From Zwartia hollandica (GTDB lineage Bacteria > Pseudomonadota > Gammaproteobacteria > Burkholderiales > Burkholderiaceae_B), in contig NZ_JAHXRI010000010.1 in assembly GCF_019923725.1 (NCBI RefSeq), positions 520,636 to 584,635 on the forward strand: 64,000 nucleotides of DNA, in the 5' to 3' direction. Within the stretch, counting starts at the first letter, position 1; each line of letters opens with the position of its first letter. The position numbers were made by a program, and so were the translations under genes. This document shows positions 10,143-19,923 of this stretch, one piece after another. The notes under the pieces were generated by a model. The model saw only the letters and a list, made by a program, of their open reading frames with translations, was not told where the DNA came from and did not search any database.

Positions 10143-12896
10143 ATGTTGCACCAATTTAGCGCTCTAAAAAATATTTTAGCTGGCGTAGCGCTGGTTCTGC
10201 TTAGTGCAAGTGGATGGGCTGCTAATCCACCTGCTGGGGTCACCGCACTGCAGTCGGTGGAAGGTGTCACAGAATACCGCCTGAATGCGAACGGCCTAAG
10301 AATCCTGCTGGCACCGGACGACTCGAAACCCAGCACAACCGTCAACATGACGTACTTAGTGGGATCGCGTCACGAAAACTACGGCGAATCAGGCATGGCC
10401 CACCTTCTCGAGCATATGTTGTTCAAGGGAACACCCAATATGCCGAATGCGCTGGCGGAGTTTTCCAAACGCGGCTTGCAAGCAAACGGTACGACCACGG
10501 TCGACCGCACCAACTATTACGCAAGCTTCTCGTCAAACCCAGCAACGCTGGCTTGGTATTTATCGTGGCAAGCCGATGTGATGATTAACGCAAGCATCAA
10601 ACGCGAAGATCTCGACACAGAAATGACGGTCGTGCGAAATGAAATGGAAAATGGCGAGAACAACGCTTTCAGAATCCTGATGCAGCGAATGCTAGGCGTT
10701 TCTTACGAGTGGCATAACTATGGCAAGACAACCATCGGTGCGCGTTCTGACGTAGAAAACGTCGACATCCCAAAGCTACGTGAATTTTATAAAACATACT
10801 ACCAACCCGATAACGCCGTATTAGTCATCGCCGGGAAATTCGACCCAGAGGCCGCATTAAAAGATATTGTTCAATCTTTTGGCAGTATCCCCAAGGCAAC
10901 TCGAAAGCTCCCCCCCGAATACACCGTTGAACCCGCTCAAGATGGCGAGCGTCGCGTGACGCTACGCCGCACTGGCGGCTCGCCTCTTGTCGCCGCGATG
11001 TACCACACACCATCGGCTGCGCATAAAGACTTTGCTGCCTTGGATCTGGCCAGCATGATTATTGGTGACACGCCCTCGGGCCGACTTTATAAGGCACTCG
11101 TCGCAAATAAATTAGCAGCAGGCGTGTTCGCTTTTACGATGGATCGAACTGCGCCAGGCAGCGTCATCTTTGGTGCAAACTTACAAACAGACATGGATCA
11201 AGCGCTAGCGCTCAATACACTGACCGCAACGATTGAAAGCATCGCAAAGCACCCCTTCACCACTGAGGAGCTCGAGCGCGTGCGTAACCAATGGCTTAAA
11301 GCATGGGATCAAGGTTTCAGCGATCCACAAAAGATAAGCGCCACGCTCACGGAAGCCATCGCTCTCGGTGACTGGCGTCTATTTTTTGTGATTCGCGATC
11401 GTATTCGTGCGGCCACGCTGGTGGATGTTCAGCTGGCTGCCGAGCGCTTTCTGGTGCAATCCAATCGCACAGAAGGCGTCTATATCCCTACGGATAAGCC
11501 AACCCGTTCTCCACAGCTCAGCAAGCCAAATTTACAAGAGGAATTAAAAGATTACACCGGTGATACGGGTCTGAAGCAAGCATCCGCATTTGATCCGGAC
11601 CCAAACAATATTGATGCACGTACGCAACGTAAAACCGTAGCCTTGCAGAAGGGTAAGCTCCAACTCGCCCTACTGCCCAAAGAGTCTCGCGGTGATCGCG
11701 TGAACGTCGCCATTCAAATGCAGTTCGGTGACGTCGACTCACTCAAGGGTCAACGTTTAAACACCATTGCTGTGGCGGAACTACTTTTGAAAGGAACGCC
11801 AACACAAACACGCCAGCAAATCACTGACCGTATCGACGCATTGGGCGGGCAGGTCGGCGTATCGGGGGCGGGCGGCGGCCTTGTCATACAGCTGTCAACC
11901 ACTGCAAAACATATCGATGAGCTCACAAGTTTTGTGCTTGAGGTCATACAACAGGCAAACTTCGCCCAAGAGCAGCTCGACGAATACGTAAGCAAAACGA
12001 CCACAAGCATTAAGAGCTCTATGACTGAGCCCAACGCGATCGCCTCGCGCATGCTCGCTCGCCATAGCAACCCTTGGCCAAAAGACGATATTCGTTACAC
12101 GCCAAGCTTCGAGGAGTCTTTGACGGCCGTCGCTGGACTGACACGAGAGCAGTTGGTCGCATACCATCAGAAATTCTTTGGTGTGTCGCAAACGTCAGCC
12201 TCAGCGGTCGGCGCCTTCGATGCAGCCAAACTCGAGCAGACGCTTGTACAAGCGCTTGGCAAATGGAATGCAGGCGCTGCCTATAAGAGAACGCCTGAGC
12301 CCTACCGAGACATTAAGCCGGCCCAAATGCAAGCGGAAACGCCTGACAAAGCCAATGCGTTCTACATCGCGAGCAGTATGCTCAAGCTGCAAGACACTGA
12401 TCCTGACTTCACGGCACTATCTTTGGCAAACTTTATGTTGGGTGGATCCGAGACCTCTCGGCTCTGGATGCGTATTCGCGAGAAGGATGGCCTCTCCTAC
12501 AATGTACGCACCCGCCTGAGTGTCTCGTCCTTCGAGCAAAGCGGCTCGTTGTCGGTCTATGCAATCTTTGCACCGGAAAACAGGGTCCGCATTGAGTCTG
12601 GGATTCGCGAGGAGTTCGAGCGTGCCCTCAAAGACGGGTTTACCGAGACGGAAGTGAAAGAAGCGATCGCCGCTTTGTTGAACTACCGCAAACTCTCTCG
12701 CGCGCAAGACGCGAATCTGGTGACCGGCTGGATAACCTACATGGACACCGGCCGGGATTTCAAATGGTCAGCCGAGTCCGACAAGAAAGTTGCCGCACTG
12801 ACTGTTGAACAAGTTAATGCGGCGTTACGTAAGTATGTGCAGCCACAAAACTTTAGCAGTGTGGCTGCAGGCGACTTTAGGAGAAAAACTCCTTAA
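10143..12896 (+). CDS. M16 (insulinase-family) zinc metalloprotease, periplasmic
   Basis: A 917-residue two-repeat M16 peptidase. A signal peptide ([16 protein letters not shown], ending near residue 27) sends it to the periplasm. The first M16 domain has the inverted zinc motif HLLEH at 87-91, with the distal Glu in the [12 protein letters not shown] stretch. The second repeat (about 480-917) lacks HxxEH and would be the structural half, as in pitrilysin-like enzymes. It digests peptides or unfolded proteins; the natural substrate is unknown. The last 20 bases overlap dnaJ on the other strand. Confidence 0.92.
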   Translation: MLHQFSALKNILAGVALVLLSASGWAANPPAGVTALQSVEGVTEYRLNANGLRILLAPDDSKPSTTVNMTYLVGSRHENYGESGMAHLLEHMLFKGTPNMPNALAEFSKRGLQANGTTTVDRTNYYASFSSNPATLAWYLSWQADVMINASIKREDLDTEMTVVRNEMENGENNAFRILMQRMLGVSYEWHNYGKTTIGARSDVENVDIPKLREFYKTYYQPDNAVLVIAGKFDPEAALKDIVQSFGSIPKATRKLPPEYTVEPAQDGERRVTLRRTGGSPLVAAMYHTPSAAHKDFAALDLASMIIGDTPSGRLYKALVANKLAAGVFAFTMDRTAPGSVIFGANLQTDMDQALALNTLTATIESIAKHPFTTEELERVRNQWLKAWDQGFSDPQKISATLTEAIALGDWRLFFVIRDRIRAATLVDVQLAAERFLVQSNRTEGVYIPTDKPTRSPQLSKPNLQEELKDYTGDTGLKQASAFDPDPNNIDARTQRKTVALQKGKLQLALLPKESRGDRVNVAIQMQFGDVDSLKGQRLNTIAVAELLLKGTPTQTRQQITDRIDALGGQVGVSGAGGGLVIQLSTTAKHIDELTSFVLEVIQQANFAQEQLDEYVSKTTTSIKSSMTEPNAIASRMLARHSNPWPKDDIRYTPSFEESLTAVAGLTREQLVAYHQKFFGVSQTSASAVGAFDAAKLEQTLVQALGKWNAGAAYKRTPEPYRDIKPAQMQAETPDKANAFYIASSMLKLQDTDPDFTALSLANFMLGGSETSRLWMRIREKDGLSYNVRTRLSVSSFEQSGSLSVYAIFAPENRVRIESGIREEFERALKDGFTETEVKEAIAALLNYRKLSRAQDANLVTGWITYMDTGRDFKWSAESDKKVAALTVEQVNAALRKYVQPQNFSSVAAGDFRRKTP
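12838..12869 (-). terminator. strong hairpin just beyond the dnaJ stop, inside the M16 gene
   Basis: TGCAGCCACA and TGTGGCTGCA form a perfect 10-bp stem with a 12-base loop, starting 7 bases past the dnaJ stop codon on the minus strand. No U-tract follows on either strand, so it is not a classic terminator. Its position suggests a 3'-end stabiliser or a weak stop for dnaJ messages. Confidence 0.4.
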
Positions 12897-14007
12897 CGCG
12901 ATCTGTCCAGGACTTACTTTGCGGCGAGTGGCGTTCACCGCCCTCGCCAAGCGAAGCCTCGAACTGTCGCAAGATTGTCTTTTGAGCGTCGTTAAGCTTG
13001 ACTGGCGTCTCGACCACGACATGGCAATACAAGTCGCCGGGATACGCGCCGCGTACGCCCTTGACGCCCTTTCCACGCAAGCGGAAAGTTTTCCCCGACT
13101 GTGTACCTTCGGGAATCGAAATCTCAGCCTTGCCGCTGAGCGTAGGAACCTGAATCTCGCCACCTAGCGCCGCTGTGGTGAAGGGGATCGTCAACTCACA
13201 ATGCAAGTCGTCATTGTCCCGCTGAAAGATCTTGTGCTGCTTGATGTGAATCTCAACAAACAGATCACCGGATGGCCCACCATTGATGCCAGGCTCGCCG
13301 TTTCCTGACGAGCGAATACGCATTCCGTCATCAATACCAGCTGGAATCTTGACCTGCAGCGTCTTGTTACGACGTGTACGACCCACACCATCACACGACA
13401 CGCAAGGGTCCGTGATTTCTTTGCCACTACCATGGCATGTTGGGCAAGTCTGCTGCACGCTAAAAAAGCCCTGCTGCATCCGAACGGCACCTGAACCGCC
13501 ACAAGTACGGCAGGTTTTAGGCGAGGTGCCGGGTTTAGAGCCACTCCCTTTACACACCTCGCAGTTTTCCCAGCTTGGCACGCGGATTTCCGTATCAAAG
13601 CCGGCGGCCGCCTGCTCGAGCGTGATTTCCATCGAATACTTCAGATCTGCGCCACGGTATACCTGAGGTCCACCGCCACCACCGCCTCGCTGACGCGCAC
13701 CACCAAAAATCTCACCAAAGATGTCACCAAACGCATCACCAAAGCCAGCACCGCCCGCACCACCCATCCCTGCAGCATTCGGGTCAACGCCCGCATGCCC
13801 ATAGCGGTCGTAGGCCGCACGCTTGTTTTCATCGGAGAGAATTTCATACGCCTCTTTGGCTTGTTTGAATTTCTCTTCGGCCTCCTTGCTATCCGGATTA
13901 CGGTCGGGATGGTATTTCATCGCTAGCTTGCGATAAGCCTTTTTCAGGTCATCATCCGAAGCGTTTTTGGCCACACCAAGGGTTTCGTAGAAGTCGCGTT
14001 TTGCCAT
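12877..14007 (-). CDS. dnaJ: chaperone DnaJ (Hsp40)
   Basis: Co-chaperone that delivers substrates to DnaK and stimulates its ATPase. The 376-residue length is typical. A J domain with HPD at 33-35 is followed by a Gly/Phe-rich segment, then four CxxCxGxG zinc repeats ([32 protein letters not shown]), then the C-terminal substrate-binding domain. It lies downstream of dnaK, separated by a terminator-like hairpin. No sigma-32 promoter of its own is visible, so it depends on read-through from dnaK. Its stop lies inside the end of the convergent M16 gene. Confidence 0.97.
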   Translation of the reverse strand: MAKRDFYETLGVAKNASDDDLKKAYRKLAMKYHPDRNPDSKEAEEKFKQAKEAYEILSDENKRAAYDRYGHAGVDPNAAGMGGAGGAGFGDAFGDIFGEIFGGARQRGGGGGGPQVYRGADLKYSMEITLEQAAAGFDTEIRVPSWENCEVCKGSGSKPGTSPKTCRTCGGSGAVRMQQGFFSVQQTCPTCHGSGKEITDPCVSCDGVGRTRRNKTLQVKIPAGIDDGMRIRSSGNGEPGINGGPSGDLFVEIHIKQHKIFQRDNDDLHCELTIPFTTAALGGEIQVPTLSGKAEISIPEGTQSGKTFRLRGKGVKGVRGAYPGDLYCHVVVETPVKLNDAQKTILRQFEASLGEGGERHSPQSKSWTDRVKEFFS

Positions 14008-14036
14008 GATCTCAGGCTCGTCAAAAGGTGAAACAG

Positions 14037-14074
14037 AAAAAGCTTGCCCGGGATGCTCTAAAAGAGTCCCGGGC
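14037..14074 (-). terminator. terminator/attenuator between dnaK and dnaJ
   Basis: Read on the minus strand, GCCCGGGA pairs with TCCCGGGC around an inner CTCT/AGAG stem, and five T's follow four bases after the stem. This is a good intrinsic terminator between dnaK and dnaJ. Since dnaJ has no visible promoter, it probably works as a partial terminator that sets the DnaK:DnaJ ratio. Confidence 0.75.
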
Positions 14075-14097
14075 GGTTGCTACTGACGTCTAGGCGA

Positions 14098-16041
14098 TCA
14101 CTTCTGGTCGCGTTTGACTTCTTTAAACTCGGCATCGACAACGTTGTCATCCGCTGGCTTGCTTGAACCTGGCTCTGCACCGCCAGGGGCACCACCCGCC
14201 GCAGCTTGCGCTGCTTGTGCATCGGCGTACATCTTCTCGCCAAGTTTTTGTGAAGCCGTGGAAAGCGCTTCAACTTTGGCATCAATCGCAGCCTTGTCGG
14301 CGCCGTTCTTCAAGACTTCTTCAACTTCAGCGATGGCTGCTTCGATTGCTGTTTTTTCAGCAGCTTCAAGTTTGTCGCCATACTCTGTCAACGACTTACG
14401 TGTCGCGTGGACCAAGCCGTCAGCACTGTTACGCGCCAAAGCCAGTTCCGCCATACGGTGGTCTTCCTCGGCATTTGCCTCGGCATCCTTCACCATGCGC
14501 TGAATTTCTTCTTCAGTCAGACCCGAGTTTGCCTTAATGGTGATCTTGTTCTCTTTGCCGGTACCTTTGTCTTTGGCAGAGACGTGAACAATACCGTTCG
14601 CATCAATATCAAACGTCACTTCGATCTGCGGCGTACCACGTGGTGCGGGTGGAATACCTTCAAGATTAAACTCACCGAGCGTCTTATTACCTGCGGCGAT
14701 TTCGCGCTCGCCCTGGAACACTTTAATGGTCACGGCTGGCTGGTTATCATCCGCGGTCGAGAAAACTTGCGAGTGCCGGGTCGGGATGGTCGTGTTCTTG
14801 GTGATCATCTTGGTCATCACACCACCAAGCGTTTCAATACCAAGCGACAACGGCGTCACGTCGAGCAACAACACGTCTTTACGATCACCAGACAATACCG
14901 AGCCCTGGATTGCAGCACCGGCTGCAACTGCTTCGTCAGGGTTCACGTCTTTACGTGGTTCGCGACCAAAGAACTCTTTGACCTTCTCTTGCACCTTAGG
15001 CATACGTGTCATGCCGCCGACCAAAATCACGTCGTCGATTTCACCGACTTTCACACCTGCATCTTTAATCGCGATGCGACAAGGGTCCATGGTGCGAGCG
15101 ATCAACTCCTCCACTAGCGACTCGAGCTTAGCGCGTGTCATCTTGAGGTTCAAGTGCTTGGGGCCAGAAGCATCAGCAGTAATGTAGGGCAAGTTGATTT
15201 CAGTTTGCTGGGCTGAGGACAGCTCAATCTTGGCCTTTTCAGCCGCTTCTTTCAAACGCTGTAGTGCCAAAACGTCTTTACCCAGATCAACACCCTGCTC
15301 TTTCTTGAACTCGGCGATGACGTATTCGATGATGCGCTGGTCGAAGTCTTCTCCGCCCAGGAACGTATCACCGTTGGTCGACAACACTTCAAACTGTTTT
15401 TCGCCGTCCACATCTGCGATCTCGATAATCGAGATATCAAACGTGCCGCCGCCCAAGTCAAACACAGCAATCTTGCGATCGCCTTTTTCTGACTTGTCCA
15501 TCCCGAAGGCCAACGCAGCTGCGGTTGGCTCGTTGATGATCCGCTTGACATCCAGACCAGCAATACGGCCTGCGTCTTTCGTCGCTTGGCGCTGGCTGTC
15601 GTTGAAGTACGCAGGCACGGTAATCACGGCCTCGGTCACTTCTTCGCCCAAGAAGTCTTCGGCAGTTTTTTTCATTTTGCGTAAAACGTCTGCAGCAACC
15701 TGCGAGGGTGCGAGCTTTTTGTTTTGTGCCTCAACCCAGGCATCGCCGTTTTCAGCCTTGACGATTTTGTAAGGCATCAAGTGGATGTCTTTCTGCACCG
15801 CGTCTTCCGTGAACTTACGTCCAATCAGGCGCTTAACGGCATAGAGTGTGTTGGTAGGATTAGTGACTGCCTGACGCTTTGCAGGTGCGCCAACGAGCGT
15901 CTCACCGTCTTCCATGTAAGCGACGATTGAGGGAGTCGTGCGAGCGCCTTCTGCGTTCTCGAGAATTTTGACCTGACCGCCGTCCATGACGGCAACACAA
16001 CTGTTGGTCGTGCCAAGGTCGATACCGATAATCTTACTCAT
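14098..16041 (-). CDS. dnaK: chaperone DnaK (Hsp70)
   Basis: ATP-dependent Hsp70 chaperone, 647 residues. The N-terminus [18 protein letters not shown], the [11 protein letters not shown] phosphate-binding segment and the C-terminal acidic DAEFKEV tail (after a Gln/Ala/Gly-rich stretch) are all present. It lies after grpE with its own heat-shock promoter, whose -35 sits next to the grpE stop codon. A terminator-like hairpin separates it from dnaJ. Confidence 0.98.
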   Translation of the reverse strand: MSKIIGIDLGTTNSCVAVMDGGQVKILENAEGARTTPSIVAYMEDGETLVGAPAKRQAVTNPTNTLYAVKRLIGRKFTEDAVQKDIHLMPYKIVKAENGDAWVEAQNKKLAPSQVAADVLRKMKKTAEDFLGEEVTEAVITVPAYFNDSQRQATKDAGRIAGLDVKRIINEPTAAALAFGMDKSEKGDRKIAVFDLGGGTFDISIIEIADVDGEKQFEVLSTNGDTFLGGEDFDQRIIEYVIAEFKKEQGVDLGKDVLALQRLKEAAEKAKIELSSAQQTEINLPYITADASGPKHLNLKMTRAKLESLVEELIARTMDPCRIAIKDAGVKVGEIDDVILVGGMTRMPKVQEKVKEFFGREPRKDVNPDEAVAAGAAIQGSVLSGDRKDVLLLDVTPLSLGIETLGGVMTKMITKNTTIPTRHSQVFSTADDNQPAVTIKVFQGEREIAAGNKTLGEFNLEGIPPAPRGTPQIEVTFDIDANGIVHVSAKDKGTGKENKITIKANSGLTEEEIQRMVKDAEANAEEDHRMAELALARNSADGLVHATRKSLTEYGDKLEAAEKTAIEAAIAEVEEVLKNGADKAAIDAKVEALSTASQKLGEKMYADAQAAQAAAGGAPGGAEPGSSKPADDNVVDAEFKEVKRDQK

Positions 16042-16112
16042 GGTGAATTACCTTTAAAGAAATCAGAATAGGGGGAATGCTTTAAAACTTAAATGCTTAG
16101 ATGTTTCGTAAT

Positions 16113-16137
16113 TGGGGGCTAGTCGAACAATTTCAAG
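16113..16137 (-). promoter_or_regulatory. sigma-32 heat-shock promoter of dnaK
   Basis: On the minus strand, CTTGAA (16137-16132) is followed after 13 bases by CCCCCA (16118-16113). This fits the sigma-32 consensus CTTGAA-N11-16-CCCCATNT. The -35 lies one base beyond the grpE stop codon, so dnaK has its own heat-shock start in addition to any read-through from grpE. Confidence 0.85.
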
Positions 16138-16138
16138 A

Positions 16139-16723
16139 CTAGGAAGATACGGTCACGAGTGCCGGGCGCAATACACGATCAGCGATCAAATAACCCTTTT
16201 GCAAGGTCTGCACGACAGTATTGGGCTCTTGTTCAGCAGGAACAGTCGCTATTGCTTGGTGCTGATGCGGATCAAACTTGGTTCCAGCCGAGGGCGCAAT
16301 TTCCTTCAAATGGTTTTTCTCGAAAGCGCTCACCAGTTGTTTGAGCGTCATTTCGATCCCTGCACGCATATCGTCGGTGCTCTGTTCGGTCTGGGCTAGC
16401 GCGGCTTCAAGACTGTCTTTCACCGGCACAAGCCCCTCAGCAAACGACTCAATCCCAAATTTACGTGCCTTGGAGACTTCGTCTTGGGCCCGACGACGAA
16501 CGTTTTCCATCTCGGCGTGCGCACGCAGCACTTGGTCCTTGTATTCAGAAAGCTGTGCCTGAGCAGTCACCAACTCGGCCTGCAGTTGCGCAATCGGATC
16601 AAGCGGTTGCGCCTCTGCTTGGGCGGTTGCGTCAGACTGCCCCTGTGCGGCGCCATGCTCAGCCGACTTGTCGAACGACGAATCGCCAGATTGGTTGGCA
16701 GTCGGATCTTGGTGAGCGGTCAT
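16139..16723 (-). CDS. grpE: nucleotide exchange factor GrpE
   Basis: Releases ADP from DnaK. 194 residues: an acidic, Gln/Ala-rich N-terminus (about 1-45), a long coiled-coil helix containing [12 protein letters not shown], then the beta domain with [12 protein letters not shown] and the C-terminal [17 protein letters not shown] signature. It has a sigma-32 promoter immediately upstream. GGAGA a few bases before the ATG at 16723 is the ribosome-binding site. Confidence 0.96.
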   Translation of the reverse strand: MTAHQDPTANQSGDSSFDKSAEHGAAQGQSDATAQAEAQPLDPIAQLQAELVTAQAQLSEYKDQVLRAHAEMENVRRRAQDEVSKARKFGIESFAEGLVPVKDSLEAALAQTEQSTDDMRAGIEMTLKQLVSAFEKNHLKEIAPSAGTKFDPHQHQAIATVPAEQEPNTVVQTLQKGYLIADRVLRPALVTVSS

Positions 16724-16760
16724 TGAATTTCTCCAGAAAATGCTTTGGTTGACTCAAAGT

Positions 16761-16785
16761 TGGGGGCAATCCCCTCAGATTCAAG
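16761..16785 (-). promoter_or_regulatory. sigma-32 heat-shock promoter of grpE
   Basis: On the minus strand, CTTGAA (16785-16780) is followed after 13 bases by CCCCCA (16766-16761). It has the same elements and the same 13-base spacing as the dnaK promoter. It lies 38 bases upstream of the grpE ATG. No CIRCE (HrcA operator) sequence is seen here. Confidence 0.85.
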
Positions 16786-16863
16786 GTCAAAAAACACAGT
16801 TTCTGGAAAAATTCGGTCGTTTTTTAGCCGAACATTGACTAAAAATTCATGACGAGCAAACTT

Positions 16864-17934
16864 TTACTTAGCCAGGCGAGTCGGCCAGCCTTGCAACTGC
16901 GACTCCACCAAATCGGCCAAGCCGAGCATCCAAGCTGGATCGTCGTTTAATGCAGGGATGTAACGAAACTGCTTACCCCCCGCATGAAGGAAGGTCTCGC
17001 GCACTTCAATACTGATTTCTTCAAGTGTTTCAAGACAATCCGCCAAGAAGCCAGGACACACAACATCGATCTCTGTCACTCCTTGCTGCGCCAGCTTCTC
17101 GAGCGTGGGCTCAGTGTAAGGTTCAAGCCACTTGGCTGGACCAAACCGGCTCTGGAAAGTGACTAAATACTGGTCGTCATTTAGGCCTAATAACGCGGCC
17201 AGCGCGCGAGCCGTTTCGTAACTATCGCGACAGTACGGGTCGCCCATATCCACGCATTGACGCGGCAACCCATGAAAACTCATCACTAACTTTTGCGGAC
17301 GACCTTGCGCCTGCCAAAGCGCCGAAATCTTATCGGCTAATGGTTGTAAAAACCTTGGGTCTGTGTGGAATCTCTTAACAAACCGCAAAGCAGGCTGGTT
17401 GCGCATATGGCCCGCCACGCGCGTGGCTTCGTCGACGACGGTAGCCGTCGTACTGGAAGCGTACTGGGGATACATAGGTACCACCAAAATATGCTCACAA
17501 CCGCTATCGCGCAGCTTGAGCATCGCGTTCTGTATAGACGGTTTGCCATAGCGCATGCCGGTCTCAACCTGAACGTCAAGCCCACGGTCTGACAAGATGC
17601 GCTGCACCCCAGCGGTCTGACGCTGCGTGTAAACCAATAGCGGCGAGCCGCCCTCCATCCATATGCTTTGATAGCGCGGCGCCAACTTGCGCGGACGCGC
17701 CAGCAAAATCGGGCCATTCAAAATAGGCCACCACAGTAACTTGGGGATCTCAATGACGCGGGGGTCCGACAGAAACTCGCGTAAATACTTGCGGATTGCT
17801 GGGGCGGTTGGGGCTTCGGGCGTGCCGAGGTTGACCAACACCACACCGACGCGCGGGCGCACGAAAGGCTCCGGCCAAGTGAGGAAACGCTTGCCATCAG
17901 CGCGTGCGCGCTTAGGTTCGGGCCAAAATCGCAT
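16864..17934 (-). CDS. hemH: ferrochelatase
   Basis: Inserts Fe2+ into protoporphyrin IX, the last step of haem synthesis. 356 residues from the ATG at 17934. Signatures: VGVVLVNLGTP near 29-39 and the catalytic SFHGLP with His at 221. The start lies one base after the hrcA stop, so hemH is probably the second gene of an hrcA-hemH transcript. A longer frame starting inside hrcA is less likely. An N-terminal ~28-residue basic stretch precedes the domain, as in other betaproteobacterial ferrochelatases. Confidence 0.94.
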   Translation of the reverse strand: MRFWPEPKRARADGKRFLTWPEPFVRPRVGVVLVNLGTPEAPTAPAIRKYLREFLSDPRVIEIPKLLWWPILNGPILLARPRKLAPRYQSIWMEGGSPLLVYTQRQTAGVQRILSDRGLDVQVETGMRYGKPSIQNAMLKLRDSGCEHILVVPMYPQYASSTTATVVDEATRVAGHMRNQPALRFVKRFHTDPRFLQPLADKISALWQAQGRPQKLVMSFHGLPRQCVDMGDPYCRDSYETARALAALLGLNDDQYLVTFQSRFGPAKWLEPYTEPTLEKLAQQGVTEIDVVCPGFLADCLETLEEISIEVRETFLHAGGKQFRYIPALNDDPAWMLGLADLVESQLQGWPTRLAK

Positions 17935-17935
17935 G

Positions 17936-18955
17936 CTAATACCGTTCGGAAGGGTGATGGCTAAGCGCGCTGGAAAGTAAGCGCGCGGTGATATCAACGA
18001 TGGGAATCACACGCTCATAGGCCATACGGGTCGGACCAATCACGCCCAGTGTGCCAATAACGTGACCATCGATGCTGTAGGGTGCTGTAATAACCGACAA
18101 GTCCTCGGTAGGGACGAGCTCGGAGTCGCCCCCGATATAGATTTGTACGCCTTGCGCACGGCTCGAAACCTCAAGCAACTGCATGAGATCAGTCTTCTTT
18201 TCAAAAAGAGAAAACGTTTTTCGTAGGCGGTCCATGTCACCGGCCAATTCATTGACGTCCAACAATTTGCGCTCGCCTGAAATGACAACGGTTTCGCTTT
18301 CGTCGGCGGCCTGGGCACCTGCCTCGACGGCGGCTTGCATCAAGCGGGACATATCCTCTTGAAGGCGCGCCAAGTCATGCGAGAGGGTTTGACGCACTTC
18401 CGCAAAGGACTTGCCCGCAAAATTATGATTAAAGAAGTTTGCGGCCTCGATGAGTGCGGTGTTGCTATAGTCCCGAGGCGTCAGCAAAATACGGTTCTGC
18501 ACATCGCCATCGGGGGTCACAATAATCAGCAGAATCCGTTTTTCTGACAAACGAATAAATTCGATCTGTCTAAACACCTGGGCACGACGCGGCGACAACA
18601 CCACGCCGGCAAATTGCGTCAAACTCGAGAGCATAGAGGCCGCAGCGTTGACCGCACGTGAAGGATCAGAGGCCGACTGCAATTCGCGAACATTGGCCGT
18701 GGAAGCTAACTCAAAGGGCTGTGCAGTGAGCATCGTGTCGACAAACAGCCGGTAACCGCGTGGGGTAGGAATCCGGCCTGCCGAGGTATGGGGACTGTGA
18801 ATCAGACCAAGCTCTTCGAGATCAGCCATCACATTGCGGATGGTCGCGGGGGACAGGTCAAAGAGTTTGGAGAGCGTACGCGAGCCGACGGGTTGACCGT
18901 CGTCGATATAGCGTTCGATTAATGCTTTAAGAAGGGTACGGGCACGATCATCCAT
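17936..18955 (-). CDS. hrcA: heat-inducible transcription repressor HrcA
   Basis: Repressor that binds CIRCE operators, usually at groESL. 339 residues. An N-terminal winged helix-turn-helix ([30 protein letters not shown], about 22-52) is followed by the GAF-like HrcA core, ending with the [22 protein letters not shown] signature. No CIRCE element is seen near grpE, dnaK, dnaJ or hrcA in this window, so its targets (probably groESL) lie elsewhere. Divergent from nadK. Confidence 0.95.
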   Translation of the reverse strand: MDDRARTLLKALIERYIDDGQPVGSRTLSKLFDLSPATIRNVMADLEELGLIHSPHTSAGRIPTPRGYRLFVDTMLTAQPFELASTANVRELQSASDPSRAVNAAASMLSSLTQFAGVVLSPRRAQVFRQIEFIRLSEKRILLIIVTPDGDVQNRILLTPRDYSNTALIEAANFFNHNFAGKSFAEVRQTLSHDLARLQEDMSRLMQAAVEAGAQAADESETVVISGERKLLDVNELAGDMDRLRKTFSLFEKKTDLMQLLEVSSRAQGVQIYIGGDSELVPTEDLSVITAPYSIDGHVIGTLGVIGPTRMAYERVIPIVDITARLLSSALSHHPSERY

Positions 18956-19018
18956 GATTGCCCTATTTTACCTTCCCCGACCCTATAATCGGGTAGTTTT
19001 TCGACGATCAGGGGTCGC

Positions 19019-19918
19019 ATGCACTTTCCCACCATCGCGCTTATTGGCAGATATCAAGACTCGGGCCTCCACGCTCCGCTGCGCGCCCTCGCGACCCTGC
19101 TTGGGCAGGATGGCCGCAAAGTGCTAGTCGAGGCAGATACAGCCCGTCACACCGGCGTCAGCGAGTACCCGACTGCAACGTTTGCACAAATTGGACAACA
19201 GGCTAGCCTCGCGATCGTGATGGGCGGAGACGGCACAATGCTTGGCGCAGCACGCCACCTCGCTCCGTTCGATGTGCCGGTCGTCGGAATCAACCATGGC
19301 CGTCTTGGCTTCATCACGGACATTCCAGTCGAAGCGGCTCAGGTTGCCCTCACAGATCTTTTGCAAGGCCGTTACGAAACTGAAAAGCGCATGCTCTTGA
19401 GCGCTACGGTCTGGCGCGGCGACCAACAGATGTACACCGCCACTGCTCTCAATGATGTCGTACTTAACCGTGCAGGTCGTGGGGGAATGATTGAAGTGCG
19501 GGTCGAGATCGACGGCACTTACATGTACACGCAGCGTGCAGACGGACTGATTGTTGCCACCCCAACGGGCTCCACTGCCTACGCCTTATCTTCGGCCGGT
19601 CCGATTTTGCACCCAGAAATTAGCGCCATGGTGCTCGTTCCCGTGGCACCACAAACGCTCTCAAATCGCCCGATTGTGGTCCCGGCCAACGGCGTCTTGA
19701 ACATGACACTCACGGCCATGGGCCGTGTCGATGCGGGCGCGAGCGTGCATTTTGATATGCAGACTTGGTCTGACTTAGTGCCCGGCGATCGGATCGTCGT
19801 GCAGCGCGCGGCACATACTATTCGTTTTTTACATCCGGCCGGCTATAACTTCTTTTCCACACTGCGTCGCAAGCTCGACTGGAACCGCATGCCGCGCTCC
19901 GGCAACGACGGGGACTAG
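19019..19918 (+). CDS. nadK: NAD kinase
   Basis: Phosphorylates NAD+ to NADP+. 299 residues. The nucleotide-binding GGDGTML is at 69-75, followed by NHGRLGFITD near 98 and the conserved TPTGSTAYALSSAGPI region. AGGGG upstream of the ATG serves as ribosome-binding site. A TATAAT box lies 29 bases upstream (18984-18989) without a good -35. recN follows after 5 bases, so the two are co-transcribed, an arrangement common in proteobacteria. Confidence 0.96.
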   Translation: MHFPTIALIGRYQDSGLHAPLRALATLLGQDGRKVLVEADTARHTGVSEYPTATFAQIGQQASLAIVMGGDGTMLGAARHLAPFDVPVVGINHGRLGFITDIPVEAAQVALTDLLQGRYETEKRMLLSATVWRGDQQMYTATALNDVVLNRAGRGGMIEVRVEIDGTYMYTQRADGLIVATPTGSTAYALSSAGPILHPEISAMVLVPVAPQTLSNRPIVVPANGVLNMTLTAMGRVDAGASVHFDMQTWSDLVPGDRIVVQRAAHTIRFLHPAGYNFFSTLRRKLDWNRMPRSGNDGD

Positions 19919-19923
19919 CGCCC

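Noticed and set aside
14407-15117. Open frame of 236 codons antisense to dnaK
   Set aside because: Mirror of the dnaK coding frame; no domain, no ribosome-binding site and compositional bias of an antisense shadow. Same reasoning for other long antisense frames (2929-3600, 15194-15772, 12825-13163).
18956-19018. CIRCE operator in the hrcA/nadK gap
   Set aside because: The gap has only a TATAAT box; nothing like TTAGCACTC with its mirror copy.
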